Source of the DNA: Aliibacillus thermotolerans
GTDB lineage: Bacteria; Bacillota; Bacilli; Bacillales; Marinococcaceae
Length of the DNA stretch: 64,000 bases
Direction of reading: 5' to 3'
Assembly: GCF_027853235.1 (NCBI RefSeq)
Contig: NZ_WKJG01000083.1
Span: forward strand, 62,001-126,000
The notes beneath the pieces were generated by a model, which was given only the letters and a program-made list of their open reading frames with translations, did no database searches and was not told where the DNA came from. Both the position numbers and the translations under genes were made by a program. Below, piece after piece: positions 25,363 to 37,599 of this stretch (the stretch's first letter is position 1; each line of letters opens with the position of its first letter).

Positions 25363-27639
25363 CTATATTTCCCCAAGCAATCGTTCTTTCAACGTCGTGA
25401 ATCGCTCTTCTTTTTGTACATTATCCACGGCAAATTGAAAGGCCTGTTCTTCTCCACAAAGGATTAAATAATCTTTTGCTCTCGTGATGGCTGTGTATAT
25501 TAAATTGCGTGCTAGCATCCGGCGATAAGACATTAACATTGGCACAATCACGATGGGGAATTCACTCCCCTGTGCTTTATGAATCGAGGAACAATAAGCA
25601 AGCATCACTTGATTCATATCTTTTTTCGTATAGGTCACTTCTTTCCCATCAAAAGAAATGACAATTTGCGTCTGTTTTTCGACGGTTTCTTTTGCGTCAA
25701 TGATGCCTTTTATGATTCCTCGATCTCCATTAAAGACTTCTTCGTCCGGATTATTCGTCAATTGCAACACGACATCTCCCGTGGAATATATCGTCTCTCC
25801 TACCGTGATTTTCCGTTTTTTGTCTTGGTGAGGGTTAAAGAGAGTTTGTAATTCTTGATTGATACGATAAATTCCTACAGGACCACGATAGATCGGGGCA
25901 AGCACTTGAATGTCCATTGGGGAATAGCCTTTGTTTAAAGCTCCTTTACACACTTGGACAACGACATCCAACGAATTATCTGTCGTAGAAACAAAAAAGC
26001 GGCGATCTGGAAAAGGTTTTTTTAAATCAGAAGGTAACGAACCTTGTTTCATCGCATGAGCCAATTGAATAATCGATGACCCCTCTGCTTGGCGATAGAC
26101 GACAGACAACGTGACTGTCGGAACTTTTTGAGCGATAAGTACATCTCGTAACACTTGTCCAGGACCGACGGAAGGAAGTTGGTCTTCATCACCGACTAAC
26201 ACGACTTTCATCCCTTCCGGAATCGCGCGAAACAGTTGGTTCGCAAGCCACATGTCAACCATAGACACTTCATCGACAATCAAAAGCTTCCCTTGGAGCG
26301 GATTTTCTTCATCTCTTTCAAACTTTTCCATTCCATCAAGTCCATTAAATCCTAATAATTTATGAATGGTAGTGGCTAATAGTCCAGTCGATTCTTTCAT
26401 TCGTTTGGCCGCTCGCCCTGTGGGGGCAGCAAGCAGTATTGGAAACGGCTCCTCTTTTTCATACGTGGAACGGTCAAGAGAAAACCCTTCCAAAGAAGCA
26501 TACACTTCGACAATGGCTCGAATCACCGTTGTTTTCCCAGTGCCTGGTCCACCGGTTAAAATCATGAAAGGTGATTCTATCGCTTTTCTTATTGCTTCGA
26601 CTTGTTGTGTTTCATATTGAATTTGAAATTTTTCTTCCGTTTCCCCGAGCGCTTTTAAAAATTCCGCCTCAGAAAAAGTACGCTCTTCCTTTGCATCCAG
26701 AAGCTTTCGTACCTTTGAGACAAACCCAATTTCCGCAAAATATAACGATTTCATATAAATTCTATCTTCTTCTTCGACAATTTTGTCCTCTTCTAATAAA
26801 AACTCCATCGCTTGCTTGACATCTTCTGTCGTAATAGATTTCCCTCGGTCATTTAATAAGCGTAACGATTCATTGACCATGATTTCCCGCGGAACATAGA
26901 CGTGACCTTCTTGTAACGTTTTTTCATACAAGATGTAAAGTATTCCCGCTTTCAATCGATCCGGATTATTTTTCTCGATTCCCATTCGAGTCCCTAATTG
27001 ATCTGCTTTATGAAATCCGACTCCCTCCACGTCCCAAACGAGTTGATAAGGGTTTTCTTCAATGATTTCAAGCGTCTTTTCCCTGTAGGTTTGATAAATT
27101 TTCACGGCCAATTCCATTCCAAATCCATAGCGAGTAAGGGACATCATCGCTCGTTCCATCCCTTGGTTTTCCATCATTGCTTCATAAATTTGATTTCTTC
27201 TTTTCTCGTTCATGTGGGGAATCTTGGTAAGTTTTTCCGGATCGTCTAAAATGATAGAAATTACGTCTTTTCCAAATTTTTCAACTAGCGTCGCTGCTGT
27301 TTTTTCTCCGATACCAGGAAAACGATCACTAGATAAATATGTAATTAACGCTTCTGTTTCTGTCGGTATCTCTTTTTGGTAATAGGTAACGTAATACTGA
27401 TTCCCAAAGCGAGGGTGTTCTTTAAAATACCCTTCGAAACGATATCGTTCATTTTTTTCTATTGCAGGAAAATAACCAACAACTGTTACCTTCTTTGCTT
27501 CTAGCTTAGGAAAGGAGTCTTTTACTCGAACGAGCACAACGGAGTAACCGTTCTCTTCATTTCGAAAAATAATATGCACGGCCGTTCCTGTTATAAAAGA
27601 TTCCTCCATTTCATGCGGAGAAGTAATTGTATCAGACAT
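25363..27639 (-). CDS. recD2: RecD2 (YrrC), ATP-dependent DNA helicase
   Basis: RecD2 is the RecBC-independent 5'-3' SF1B helicase of Gram-positive bacteria, involved in fork and mismatch repair. The 758-residue protein has the N-terminal RecD2-specific domain with a helix-hairpin-helix (FPGIGEKTAATLVEKFG near 108), Walker A GGPGTGKTT near 361, Walker B VDEVSMVD near 455, QLPSVGPG, and the C-terminal motif VI region AITRAKDYLIL. CGGAGG precedes the ATG. It is 18 bases downstream of the TPR gene. Confidence 0.95.
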   Translation of the reverse strand: MSDTITSPHEMEESFITGTAVHIIFRNEENGYSVVLVRVKDSFPKLEAKKVTVVGYFPAIEKNERYRFEGYFKEHPRFGNQYYVTYYQKEIPTETEALITYLSSDRFPGIGEKTAATLVEKFGKDVISIILDDPEKLTKIPHMNEKRRNQIYEAMMENQGMERAMMSLTRYGFGMELAVKIYQTYREKTLEIIEENPYQLVWDVEGVGFHKADQLGTRMGIEKNNPDRLKAGILYILYEKTLQEGHVYVPREIMVNESLRLLNDRGKSITTEDVKQAMEFLLEEDKIVEEEDRIYMKSLYFAEIGFVSKVRKLLDAKEERTFSEAEFLKALGETEEKFQIQYETQQVEAIRKAIESPFMILTGGPGTGKTTVIRAIVEVYASLEGFSLDRSTYEKEEPFPILLAAPTGRAAKRMKESTGLLATTIHKLLGFNGLDGMEKFERDEENPLQGKLLIVDEVSMVDMWLANQLFRAIPEGMKVVLVGDEDQLPSVGPGQVLRDVLIAQKVPTVTLSVVYRQAEGSSIIQLAHAMKQGSLPSDLKKPFPDRRFFVSTTDNSLDVVVQVCKGALNKGYSPMDIQVLAPIYRGPVGIYRINQELQTLFNPHQDKKRKITVGETIYSTGDVVLQLTNNPDEEVFNGDRGIIKGIIDAKETVEKQTQIVISFDGKEVTYTKKDMNQVMLAYCSSIHKAQGSEFPIVIVPMLMSYRRMLARNLIYTAITRAKDYLILCGEEQAFQFAVDNVQKEERFTTLKERLLGEI

Positions 27640-27657
27640 GAAAGAAAAACCTCCGTG

Positions 27658-28326
27658 TTACTCATCCTCTTGTTTCATACGTTCTTCCACTTGTTTTTTT
27701 GCGTGTACAGCGAGGATATGATCTGGCTGTATTTCTACGGCACGATGAAAAAAGTCAAGCGCTTCTTCATAGGAATTTTCAAAAGTCGCAATCACCCCAA
27801 GATTATAGTATGCATCAGCATGGTTTGGATTTTCCTTCACGACGCGCATCAATGCAGCTTGTGCCTCATTTGTTTGTTCGAGTCGTGCAAGACATAACCC
27901 ATAATAAAATCTAGCTTCGGTATCGGTGTCATCCAATTCCAATGCCCGTTTGAAGGATGCCAACGCATGAGGGAGACGTCCGCTTTGATAGTATGAAAGC
28001 CCCATCATGTAGTGAAGACTTGCGTCGTCTAAACCGGTTCGATGAGCTTGTTGATACATCGTTAACGCCTCACTATATTTTTCACTATTGTAATAAACAT
28101 TTCCTGCTCCATAATAAGCAGAACCTGCATATGGATCAAGTTCAACCGCTTTTTGATAAAAATTTAATGCCTTTTCGTTTTCATGCATATGGGCAAGTAA
28201 ATTGCCGAAGTTAATGAAAGGGACGGGATCGTCGGGGTTTTCTTTAATAGCATCATTTAATGTTTGAAATGCTTCTTCTATCTTTCCTTCTTTCATAAGC
28301 GCTATGGCCTCTTCATTTTTACCCAA
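27658..28326 (-). CDS. yrrB: YrrB-like TPR protein
   Basis: The 222 residues are six tetratricopeptide repeats, seen as repeated A-x-x-x-Y/F-x-x-A patterns (NEKALNFYQKAVELDP, YSEALTMYQQA, LPHALASFKRALELDD, YEEALDFFHRAVEIQP). Such proteins are adaptors. In B. subtilis YrrB sits in the same recD2-mnmA context. The start is TTG at 28326 with AGGAGG seven bases before it. Confidence 0.9.
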   Translation of the reverse strand: MGKNEEAIALMKEGKIEEAFQTLNDAIKENPDDPVPFINFGNLLAHMHENEKALNFYQKAVELDPYAGSAYYGAGNVYYNSEKYSEALTMYQQAHRTGLDDASLHYMMGLSYYQSGRLPHALASFKRALELDDTDTEARFYYGLCLARLEQTNEAQAALMRVVKENPNHADAYYNLGVIATFENSYEEALDFFHRAVEIQPDHILAVHAKKQVEERMKQEDE

Positions 28327-28371
28327 AAAATCGTCCTCCTTTTTCGTTTCACGAGAAAGAGGGGAAAACGT

Positions 28372-30635
<2,264 letters not shown>

Positions 30636-30670
30636 TCCATCACCGCCAGTACGTACATCTCCTAACTGAG

Positions 30671-31093
30671 TTAAATGTAAAACATATAATACTCTTGGTC
30701 TTCGTCGTCCCCTTCATATGTTGCCAAATATTCTAACGTTGTATTATCCAACACATCTTTAATCGCATCTCGGATTTTCATCCATAAATCCCTTTTAGCA
30801 GGTTCTTCATTTTCCAACACTTCGACAGGACTAATAGGGCCTTCTAAAACACGAATAATGTCTCCTGCTGTAATTTCTTTTGGATCTTTAGCAAGCATAT
30901 ACCCACCATAGGCCCCCCGTACACTTTTGACTAGCGTAGCATTACGAAGTGGTGCTATTAATTGTTCCAAATAATGTTCAGATAAATCATGTTCTTTTGC
31001 GATGGATTTTAAAGATATCGGTCCTTCACCGTATTTTTTCGCTAACGCCATCATAATGGTCAGTCCGTACCGACCCTTTGTAGAAATTTTCAT
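30671..31093 (-). CDS. cymR: CymR, Rrf2-type repressor of cysteine metabolism
   Basis: CymR with O-acetylserine thiol-lyase (CysK) represses cystine uptake and methionine-to-cysteine genes. The 140-residue protein begins MKISTKGRYGLTIMMALA, a hallmark Rrf2 start, with the wing helix SEHYLEQLIAPLRNA. There are no cysteines for an iron-sulfur cluster, as expected for CymR. The ATG at 31093 has AGAGGTGATC upstream, and that site lies inside the preceding YczE-like gene. Confidence 0.93.
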   Translation of the reverse strand: MKISTKGRYGLTIMMALAKKYGEGPISLKSIAKEHDLSEHYLEQLIAPLRNATLVKSVRGAYGGYMLAKDPKEITAGDIIRVLEGPISPVEVLENEEPAKRDLWMKIRDAIKDVLDNTTLEYLATYEGDDEDQEYYMFYI

Positions 31094-31727
31094 TTTGATC
31101 ACCTCTTTTAATCATCCGATAAACGGCTTGCTGGCATTGCGGCATAGCTATCCCGACAATTTGACCAATTCCAAAACAATAAATGAGCGTTCCGATAAAC
31201 ACAGGCCCTCCGAACAACCAACCAAGAAGCAAGACAGTTATCTCCATTAATCCACGTACTCGCGCTATTTTCCAACCGGTTTTTTTATGAATAGCAATCA
31301 TTAAACTATCCCGCGGTCCCGCTCCTAATTGTGGAGCGATGTAAATTCCAATCCCATATGCGATGAAAATAATTCCGGCAATTAACATGACAAATTTTAA
31401 CACAAGTGATTCTGGGGTGGATAGAAAAAAGAGAAAAATGTCAATAAAAATACCAAGTGTGAGCATATTGACGATGCCACCCACTTGAGGCCATTCTTTT
31501 TCCAATATCGAGGTCAGAGTAATAATCATAACACCGATCATAATACTCCATGTTCCTACTGTCAGGCCGATTTGATAATGAAGTCCCACATGGAGAACGT
31601 CCCACGGCGCACTTCCTAATTCCGCTCTAATCATTAATGCAATGCCAAACGCCATGATGATTAGTCCTATTGTAAACACCATCCATCGAAGAAATAGGTG
31701 TTCCCCTCGGTTAAATGTCCTCTCCAT
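31026..31727 (-). CDS. YczE/YitT-like membrane protein overlapping cymR
   Basis: A 233-residue integral membrane protein with six or so hydrophobic segments and the repeated family motif GSAPWDVLHVG near residue 33 and LGAGPRDSLMIAI near 134. B. subtilis YczE affects surfactin production; the biochemical role is unknown. The last 23 residues, a polar tail, are read from the cymR coding region in another frame (68-base overlap), which is unusual. AGAGAGGG precedes the ATG. It probably leads the yczE-cymR-iscS-mnmA-yrrB-recD2 transcript. Confidence 0.85.
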   Translation of the reverse strand: MERTFNRGEHLFLRWMVFTIGLIIMAFGIALMIRAELGSAPWDVLHVGLHYQIGLTVGTWSIMIGVMIITLTSILEKEWPQVGGIVNMLTLGIFIDIFLFFLSTPESLVLKFVMLIAGIIFIAYGIGIYIAPQLGAGPRDSLMIAIHKKTGWKIARVRGLMEITVLLLGWLFGGPVFIGTLIYCFGIGQIVGIAMPQCQQAVYRMIKRGDQNENFYKGSVRTDHYDGVSEKIR

Positions 31728-31885
31728 GTAACCCTCTCTTTTCTACATTTCCGTTGTTTTATTCCGCTCATATTATATCATGAATACAAATCCCTTTGCA
31801 TCGATAGGCAACTGTTTCTCTATGCTTTCTCGCTATTATTGCGTTATATTAGAAAAAGGCTACTGTCTACAAGGAGTGAAAACTG

Positions 31886-33166
31886 TTGAAGACTCATCGA
31901 CCATTGGCTTATCGCATGAGACCAAAGTCTATTGAAGAAGTGATTGGACAGACTCATTTATTAGCGGAAGGAAAGTTACTCCGCCGCATGATTCAAGCGA
32001 AAAAATTATCTTCCATGATTTTATATGGTCCTCCTGGAACAGGGAAAACATCCATCGCTTCCGCTATTGCAGGGAGTACCGAAACCCCTTATAAAATGAT
32101 GAATGCAGTCGTTCATAATAAAAAAGATATGGAAATGGCGGTGGAAGAAGCGAAAATATCTAATCAACTCATTGTGATTATGGATGAAGTGCATCGTTTA
32201 GACAAAACGAAGCAAGATTTCCTATTACCTCATTTGGAAAGCGGCTTAATTATTCTTGTTGGCGCAACAACTGAAAATCCTTATCATGCCATTCATCCTG
32301 CTATTCGCAGTCGCTGTCAAATTTTTGAAGTAACACGCCTAACGACGGAACAAGTGAAAGAAGCCCTCGTGCGAGCGATCAATGATCATGAACGAGGGTT
32401 AGGAAAATATAACATCTCCATTACCGAGGAGGCTCTTTTTCATTTAGCTGAAGCTGCCGGAGGAGACGTAAGAAGTGCTCTCAACGCTTTGGAACTGGCG
32501 GTGTTATCTACTCCCGATAATGAAGACGGAACCATTGTTATTGATGAGGAAATTGCAGAAGAATGTATTCAAAAAAAGCGTTTTCAACACGATAAAGATG
32601 GCGATGCCCACTATGATGTGCTATCGGCTTTTCAAAAGTCCATACGAGGTAGCGACGTGGACGCAGCACTGCATTACTTATCACGCCTCATTGAAGCAGG
32701 AGATTTAACGAGTATCGGGAGACGACTCATTGTAACTGCGTATGAAGATATTGGCCTTGCCAGTCCACAAGCAGGACCTCGTGCCTTAGCAGCAGTGGAA
32801 GCTGCGGAACGACTAGGTTTTCCAGAAGCGAGAATTCCTCTTGCCGTCGCCGTTGTAGAATTATGCCTTTCGCCGAAGTCCAACAGTGCATATAAAGCAT
32901 TGGATAAAGCCCGGAGTGCCCTATTAGAAAAAGGAACTCCAGAAATACCTCTTCATTTAAAAGATGCTCATTACAAAGGGGCAAAAACGCTTGGAAGAGG
33001 AAAAGGCTACCAATATCCTCATGATGATGAACGCGGCTGGGTCCCACAACAATATTTACCGGATGACTTAAAAAACGATCAATACTATTTTCCAAAACAA
33101 ACGAGCAAATTTGAAAAAACACTCCAGGAAGTCTATCAAAATATTCGGAAAGGAAAAGGAAGATAA
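31886..33166 (+). CDS. rarA: RarA (MgsA), replication-associated AAA+ ATPase
   Basis: RarA acts at stalled replication forks and interacts with single-strand binding protein. The 426-residue protein has Walker A GPPGTGKTS near residue 51, Walker B VIMDEVHRL near 96, sensor 1 VGATTENP near 128 and the C-terminal tetramerisation domain (DDERGWVPQQYLP). The start is TTG at 31886, with AAGGAGTG eight bases upstream. In B. subtilis it is also adjacent to cymR, divergently placed. Confidence 0.94.
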   Translation: MKTHRPLAYRMRPKSIEEVIGQTHLLAEGKLLRRMIQAKKLSSMILYGPPGTGKTSIASAIAGSTETPYKMMNAVVHNKKDMEMAVEEAKISNQLIVIMDEVHRLDKTKQDFLLPHLESGLIILVGATTENPYHAIHPAIRSRCQIFEVTRLTTEQVKEALVRAINDHERGLGKYNISITEEALFHLAEAAGGDVRSALNALELAVLSTPDNEDGTIVIDEEIAEECIQKKRFQHDKDGDAHYDVLSAFQKSIRGSDVDAALHYLSRLIEAGDLTSIGRRLIVTAYEDIGLASPQAGPRALAAVEAAERLGFPEARIPLAVAVVELCLSPKSNSAYKALDKARSALLEKGTPEIPLHLKDAHYKGAKTLGRGKGYQYPHDDERGWVPQQYLPDDLKNDQYYFPKQTSKFEKTLQEVYQNIRKGKGR

Positions 33167-33174
33167 AAACTTAC

Positions 33175-33204
33175 GTATAATACCAAATTTATCCGTCCAT
33201 ACTA
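33175..33204 (+). promoter_or_regulatory. Sigma-G/F promoter of rsfA
   Basis: GTATA (33175-33179), 18 bases, CATACTA (33198-33204). Both boxes match the forespore sigma-G pattern; sigma-F recognition is also possible. It lies about 37 bases before the rsfA ATG and just after the rarA stop. Confidence 0.65.
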
Positions 33205-33240
33205 GTAACTGTAAATCTAGTAATTAAAGGAGAGAATACG

Positions 33241-33828
33241 ATGATTCATCGTCAAGATGCATGGTCGGATCAAGAAGATAGACGGTTAGCGGAAGTGGTA
33301 CTGGAGCACATACGCTCAGGAAGCACCCAATTAAAAGCTTTTGATCAAGTGGGTGATGAACTTGATCGCACTTCAGCTGCCTGTGGTTTTCGATGGAACG
33401 CCTTGATTCGTCAAAAGTATGAAGAAGAAATTAAACAAGCAAAGCGGGAACGAAAACAAAGAATACGGAACAAAGCAAGACGGGCAGCACATCAAATCAC
33501 TACTCCCCAAATGGAACAAACAGAACTCACTCTAGAACAAGTGATTTCCTATTTAGAAAAAATGAAATTAGTAATGAAGGAAAATAAGTCTTCTCCGGAA
33601 AAGCTAGAAAATGAAGTGAAAGAATTAAAAGGAAAGAAAGAACAATTAGAAGAACAAGTGAAACAATTAACAGAGCACATGGAAGAAATTCATCAGGAAT
33701 ACACAATGATTCTTTCCATGATGAACCGGGTGCGACAACTATCTAATCAAGAAGGAGAATCCCGTCTTCCTCATGTTTTTCCAATGGAAACAAACAACAC
33801 TCTCAAAAATTTTTCAAATTCCTCTTAA
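33241..33828 (+). CDS. rsfA: RsfA-family prespore transcription regulator
   Basis: The N-terminus has a Myb/SANT-like domain, [20 protein letters not shown] at residues 6-25 and [17 protein letters not shown] near 45, the same arrangement as B. subtilis RsfA, which tunes sigma-F and sigma-G genes. The middle is basic, and residues about 90-165 are a glutamate/lysine-rich coiled coil. The 195-residue length is shorter than B. subtilis RsfA. AAAGGAGAG precedes the ATG, and the upstream promoter is of forespore type, in agreement with the family. Confidence 0.86.
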   Translation: MIHRQDAWSDQEDRRLAEVVLEHIRSGSTQLKAFDQVGDELDRTSAACGFRWNALIRQKYEEEIKQAKRERKQRIRNKARRAAHQITTPQMEQTELTLEQVISYLEKMKLVMKENKSSPEKLENEVKELKGKKEQLEEQVKQLTEHMEEIHQEYTMILSMMNRVRQLSNQEGESRLPHVFPMETNNTLKNFSNSS

Positions 33829-33830
33829 AA

Positions 33831-33876
33831 CATAAAAGTCTATTTTAAAGGTTTTCCTTTAAAATAGACTTTTATG
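33831..33876. terminator. Perfect 21-bp inverted-repeat terminator
   Basis: Arms at 33831-33851 and 33856-33876 are exact complements with a four-base TTTT loop. It ends rsfA and separates it from the 6S RNA gene only 20 bases downstream. Confidence 0.85.
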
Positions 33877-33894
33877 ATGCATCTTATGTATAGT

Positions 33895-34088
33895 GAAGAG
33901 TCCCGATGTGCCGTTAAACGAACTTAGTTTTGAAGCCTGCTCTCCGCAGGTGGGTGCCTTGTTCATTCCTGCAAAACGTCCACTTAGAAGAGGCTTGTTA
34001 TTCAGAATGAAACAGCAGGCTCCCGTTTTAATTGGTGTTGGCTCAAAACGATCAGTGTCCCACGTACACCTCAGGACTCTTCAAGTTG
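33895..34088 (+). ncRNA. ssrS: 6S RNA (BsrA type)
   Basis: 6S RNA mimics an open promoter and binds sigma-A RNA polymerase. The ends form a perfect closing stem, GAAGAGTCC (33895-33903) with GGACTCTTC (34074-34082). Inside lie the G-rich and C-rich halves of the large hairpin, including GCCTGCTCTCCGCAGGTGGG and the later GCAGGCTCCC, enclosing the central bubble. About 190 bases and location next to aspS agree with B. subtilis 6S-1. TATAGT at 33889-33894 could serve as the -10 box. The remaining sequence to 34216 shows no gene. Confidence 0.9.
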
Positions 34089-34216
34089 TGTTATAACTAT
34101 CTTTCGTTACTCCTATCATATCATTTCACTAACGCCATCGTCAAGAAAAAATCTGATTCAACCCGGCAAGTTTTCTCATTTAAACTTCTCTAATACATAA
34201 AAGCATACGTTTGTTG

Positions 34217-35995
34217 TTATTCTTCTTCATCAAATGTTAATAGTTCTATGGAAAGCTCTTCCAATTGTTCATCGCTCACTTTTCCTGGTGCTCCGGTGAG
34301 TAAGTCGCTAGCGCTTGCCGTTTTTGGAAACGCAATCGTATCCCGTAAGTTATCTCGTCCCGCAAGGAGCATCACGATTCGATCTAATCCGAACGCAATA
34401 CCTCCATGTGGTGGGGTGCCATATTCAAAAGCGTCTAATAAGAAACCGAACTGTTCTCGCGCTTCTTCCTCTGTAAAGCCTAGCGCTTGAAACATTTTTT
34501 CTTGAAGGTCGCGCTCGTATATCCGCTGCGAACCTCCTCCTAATTCATAGCCATTTAGAACGAGGTCATATGCTTCCGCACGTACTTTTTCAGGGTGCTC
34601 CTGTAACAGCTCAATATCTTCGTCCACTGGTCTCGTAAACGGATGGTGCATCGCAACATATCGTTTTTCGTCTTCATCGAATTCCATTAATGGGAATTCA
34701 GTCACCCATAAGAAATGATATTTATTTTCATCAATGAGTCCAAACTCTTTTCCAAACTTGAGGCGAAGAGCACCTAAGGAAGCAAAAACAATTTCTTTTT
34801 TGTCTGCTCCGAAGAAAAGCAAATCTCCGACTTCTGCATCAAGTGCTTCCCGAAGTTGTGCCGTTTCTTCTTCAGAGAAAAATTTCGCAATAGGTCCTTT
34901 TAATTCCGTTTCTTCTACTTTTAACCATGCTAAACCTTTTGCACCGTAAATTGCGACAAAATCCGCCAGATCCTCAATTTCTTTCCGAGACATTTTATCC
35001 GCTGCCCCTTTGACATTTAACCCTTTAACAATCCCTCCGTTTTTAATGGCATTCGTAAACACTTTAAAATCACTGTCTTTTACAATCTCCGATAATTCCA
35101 CCAATTCTAATCCAAAACGAGTATCGGGCTTATCAGAGCCGTAACGATTCATCGCTTCTTCATAAGTAAGTCGAGGGAATGGGGTTTCAATGTCTATGCC
35201 GTGAATTTCTTTCATCAGGCGCTTCATCATTGCTTCCATCATTGCTAGCAAATCTTCTTTTTCTAAAAAGGAAGCTTCAATGTCAATTTGTGTAAATTCT
35301 GGTTGTCGATCCGCCCGCAAGTCTTCATCACGGAAACATCTCGCAATTTGATAATATCGTTCAAAACCTGAGACCATGAGTAGTTGTTTAAACAGCTGTG
35401 GTGATTGAGGCAAAGCATAAAATTCCCCTGGATGCACCCGACTTGGAACAAGGTAGTCTCTCGCTCCTTCTGGTGTGCTTTTAGTAAGCATCGGTGTCTC
35501 AATATCTAAAAAATCATGCTCATCAAGAAAGTCACGGACAATCTTCGTGATCCGATGACGAAGTCGAAATGTCTCTCTCATATCCGGACGGCGCAAATCA
35601 AGATAACGGTACTTTAATCGTACATCTTCGGAAACATCGATATTTGCTTCCATTGGAAATGGAATTGGTTTCGATTCATTTAAGATAACCATTTCTTCCA
35701 CATACACTTCTACCGTTCCAGTCGCCAGTTTTTCGTTGTAAGTTTCTTCATCGCGTTTTACTACTGTCCCTTTCACAAAAAGGACGTATTCATTTCGCAC
35801 GCGGTCAGCAACTTGTAATGCTTCTTCTGAAATTTCCGGGTTTGCTACCACTTGTACGATGCCAGTACGGTCACGTAAATCAATAAAAATCACTTGACCG
35901 AGATCTCGTCTCGTTTGTGCCCACCCTTTTAATTCTACCTTTTCTCCAATCAATGCTTCCGATATATGTCCACAATAATGAGTGCGTCCTCTCAT
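34217..35995 (-). CDS. aspS: AspS, aspartyl-tRNA synthetase
   Basis: AspS charges tRNA-Asp. The 592-residue bacterial-type enzyme has the N-terminal OB anticodon-binding domain ([20 protein letters not shown]), the class II motif 2 region [20 protein letters not shown] near 215, the bacterial insertion domain and motif 3 [12 protein letters not shown] near 537. Its ATG overlaps the hisS stop by four bases, so both share one transcript under the hisS T-box. AAAGGAGG precedes it. Confidence 0.97.
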   Translation of the reverse strand: MRGRTHYCGHISEALIGEKVELKGWAQTRRDLGQVIFIDLRDRTGIVQVVANPEISEEALQVADRVRNEYVLFVKGTVVKRDEETYNEKLATGTVEVYVEEMVILNESKPIPFPMEANIDVSEDVRLKYRYLDLRRPDMRETFRLRHRITKIVRDFLDEHDFLDIETPMLTKSTPEGARDYLVPSRVHPGEFYALPQSPQLFKQLLMVSGFERYYQIARCFRDEDLRADRQPEFTQIDIEASFLEKEDLLAMMEAMMKRLMKEIHGIDIETPFPRLTYEEAMNRYGSDKPDTRFGLELVELSEIVKDSDFKVFTNAIKNGGIVKGLNVKGAADKMSRKEIEDLADFVAIYGAKGLAWLKVEETELKGPIAKFFSEEETAQLREALDAEVGDLLFFGADKKEIVFASLGALRLKFGKEFGLIDENKYHFLWVTEFPLMEFDEDEKRYVAMHHPFTRPVDEDIELLQEHPEKVRAEAYDLVLNGYELGGGSQRIYERDLQEKMFQALGFTEEEAREQFGFLLDAFEYGTPPHGGIAFGLDRIVMLLAGRDNLRDTIAFPKTASASDLLTGAPGKVSDEQLEELSIELLTFDEEE

Positions 35996-37275
35996 TGTTG
36001 TTCCTCCTTTAATTTTTGGGTCAAGACTTCGATTAATTGATCCAATGGTACATCTTCTTGTTCCCCGGTTTTCATTGCTTTCACATTGGCTATTCCTTCT
36101 TTGAGTTCATTTTCTCCAAGCACAATCGAAAATCTTGCTTGAAGACGATCTGCCATTTTCAATTGCCCTTTTATTTTTTTTCCGGTGTAATCTTTATCCG
36201 CCGAAATACCGGCTTGACGTAATTTTGCTAGTAACACCGCTGCTTTTTTCTCAGCTTCCGCACCAATTGAGACGATAAAACAGTCCATTCCTTCTTCAAC
36301 AGGAAGCGTTACTTTTTGTGTCTCTAACGCTAATAGTAAACGTTCAATGCTTAACGCAAAGCCGATACCAGGAGCACTTGGACCTCCTAATTCTTCCACC
36401 AACCCATTATAGCGACCTCCACCCATTAAGGTCGTAATCGCACCAAAACCTTCCTCATCAATCATAATTTCAAACGCTGTATTGTTATAATAATCAAGAC
36501 CGCGAACCAAAGTCGGGTCTACCTCATAGGCAATTCCCATCTCATCCAGTAAATATTTCACCGTTTCAAAATAGTTCTTTGACGACTCATTCAAATAACG
36601 ATGAATAGAAGGAGCTGTTTTCATGGCAGGATGATCCTTATCCACTTTACAATCTAACACGCGAAGAGGATTTTTTTGTAAGCGAGACTGACAATCCGCA
36701 CATAGTTCCTCTTTCACCGGTTCAAAATGACGAACTAATGCGTCGCGATGAGCATGTCGACTTTCTTCGTCACCGAGACTGTTAATGACTAGTTTTAATC
36801 GTTTTAAGCCAAGTTCTTCATAAAAATTCATCGCAAGGGCAATCACTTCCGCATCAATCGTCGGATCTTCACTTCCAATTGCTTCCACTCCAAACTGGAC
36901 AAATTGGCGCATGCGCCCGGATTGTGGTCGTTCGTAGCGAAACATCGGACCAATATAGTACAGTTTCTGCGGTTGAGTCGGGGCACCATATAATTTATTT
37001 TCAACGTAGGAACGTACGACCGAAGCAGTTCCTTCGGGGCGAAGAGTTAAACTCCGACCTCTTTTGTCGTTAAACGTGTACATTTCTTTTTGCACAATAT
37101 CAGTTGTATCTCCTACTCCCCGCTCAAATAGCTCGGTATGTTCAAAAATCGGAGTGCGTATTTCCTCATAACGATATCGCTCACATAGTTCATGAGCTTT
37201 TCTTTCTATGTATTGCCATTTTTTCACATCTATCGGCAAAATATCTTGCGTCCCACGTGGAATTTGGATTTTCAT
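35992..37275 (-). CDS. hisS: HisS, histidyl-tRNA synthetase
   Basis: HisS charges tRNA-His. The 427-residue protein begins [14 protein letters not shown], has motif 2 ([19 protein letters not shown] near 107), the histidine-binding motif [14 protein letters not shown] near 257 and motif 3 [13 protein letters not shown] near 308, then the anticodon domain. The ATG at 37275 has AAAGGAGT upstream; a frame from 37359 reads through the leader and is rejected. Confidence 0.97.
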   Translation of the reverse strand: MKIQIPRGTQDILPIDVKKWQYIERKAHELCERYRYEEIRTPIFEHTELFERGVGDTTDIVQKEMYTFNDKRGRSLTLRPEGTASVVRSYVENKLYGAPTQPQKLYYIGPMFRYERPQSGRMRQFVQFGVEAIGSEDPTIDAEVIALAMNFYEELGLKRLKLVINSLGDEESRHAHRDALVRHFEPVKEELCADCQSRLQKNPLRVLDCKVDKDHPAMKTAPSIHRYLNESSKNYFETVKYLLDEMGIAYEVDPTLVRGLDYYNNTAFEIMIDEEGFGAITTLMGGGRYNGLVEELGGPSAPGIGFALSIERLLLALETQKVTLPVEEGMDCFIVSIGAEAEKKAAVLLAKLRQAGISADKDYTGKKIKGQLKMADRLQARFSIVLGENELKEGIANVKAMKTGEQEDVPLDQLIEVLTQKLKEEQQ

Positions 37276-37311
37276 CCTAAAACTCCTTTCATTTGCTGTT
37301 CTTGATTGAAT

Positions 37312-37565
37312 AAAAAAATCCCTCGTGTCAAACGAGGGACGGATTGACCGTGGTGCCACCCTAATTGAAGCATGAAAGCTTCCACTTGAACAGTTAACGC
37401 CTGGATACGTTTATTCCTACTCTGTTTTTCAGAATAAAAGCCTACGGAGCGTCTTTCGGCAAGTCACTTATAGAACTATTCCAGCCTCGTAGTTCCTCTC
37501 TGTTATAAGTGTTCTCTTGCTTACTTTCTCCCTCATCAGCCGGTCATGCAATTTTCCCTTCATAC
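37312..37565 (-). promoter_or_regulatory. T-box leader of hisS-aspS, with GAC specifier
   Basis: The T-box motif GGGTGGCACCACGG is at 37361-37348 and the terminator TCCCTCG...CGAGGGA before a T run at 37339-37312. Stem I carries the AGTA motif opposite CGAAAGACG. The codon after GAAA is GAC (Asp) at 37453-37451; in the alaS leader the same GAAA is followed by the Ala codon GCT. The expected His codon CAC or CAT is not seen in that loop. This explains the 324-base gap between hisS and dtd. Confidence 0.9.
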
Positions 37566-37594
37566 ATCATACGAATCGTTTCACCACTTGTCAA
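37566..37594 (-). promoter_or_regulatory. Sigma-A promoter of hisS-aspS
   Basis: TTGACA (37594-37589), 17 bases, TATGAT (37571-37566), just after the dtd stop. Confidence 0.8.
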
Positions 37595-37599
37595 CCCGC

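Noticed and set aside
31728-31885. Further gene between the YczE-like gene and rarA
   Set aside because: The 158-base gap only fits divergent promoters; no frame with a ribosome site was found.
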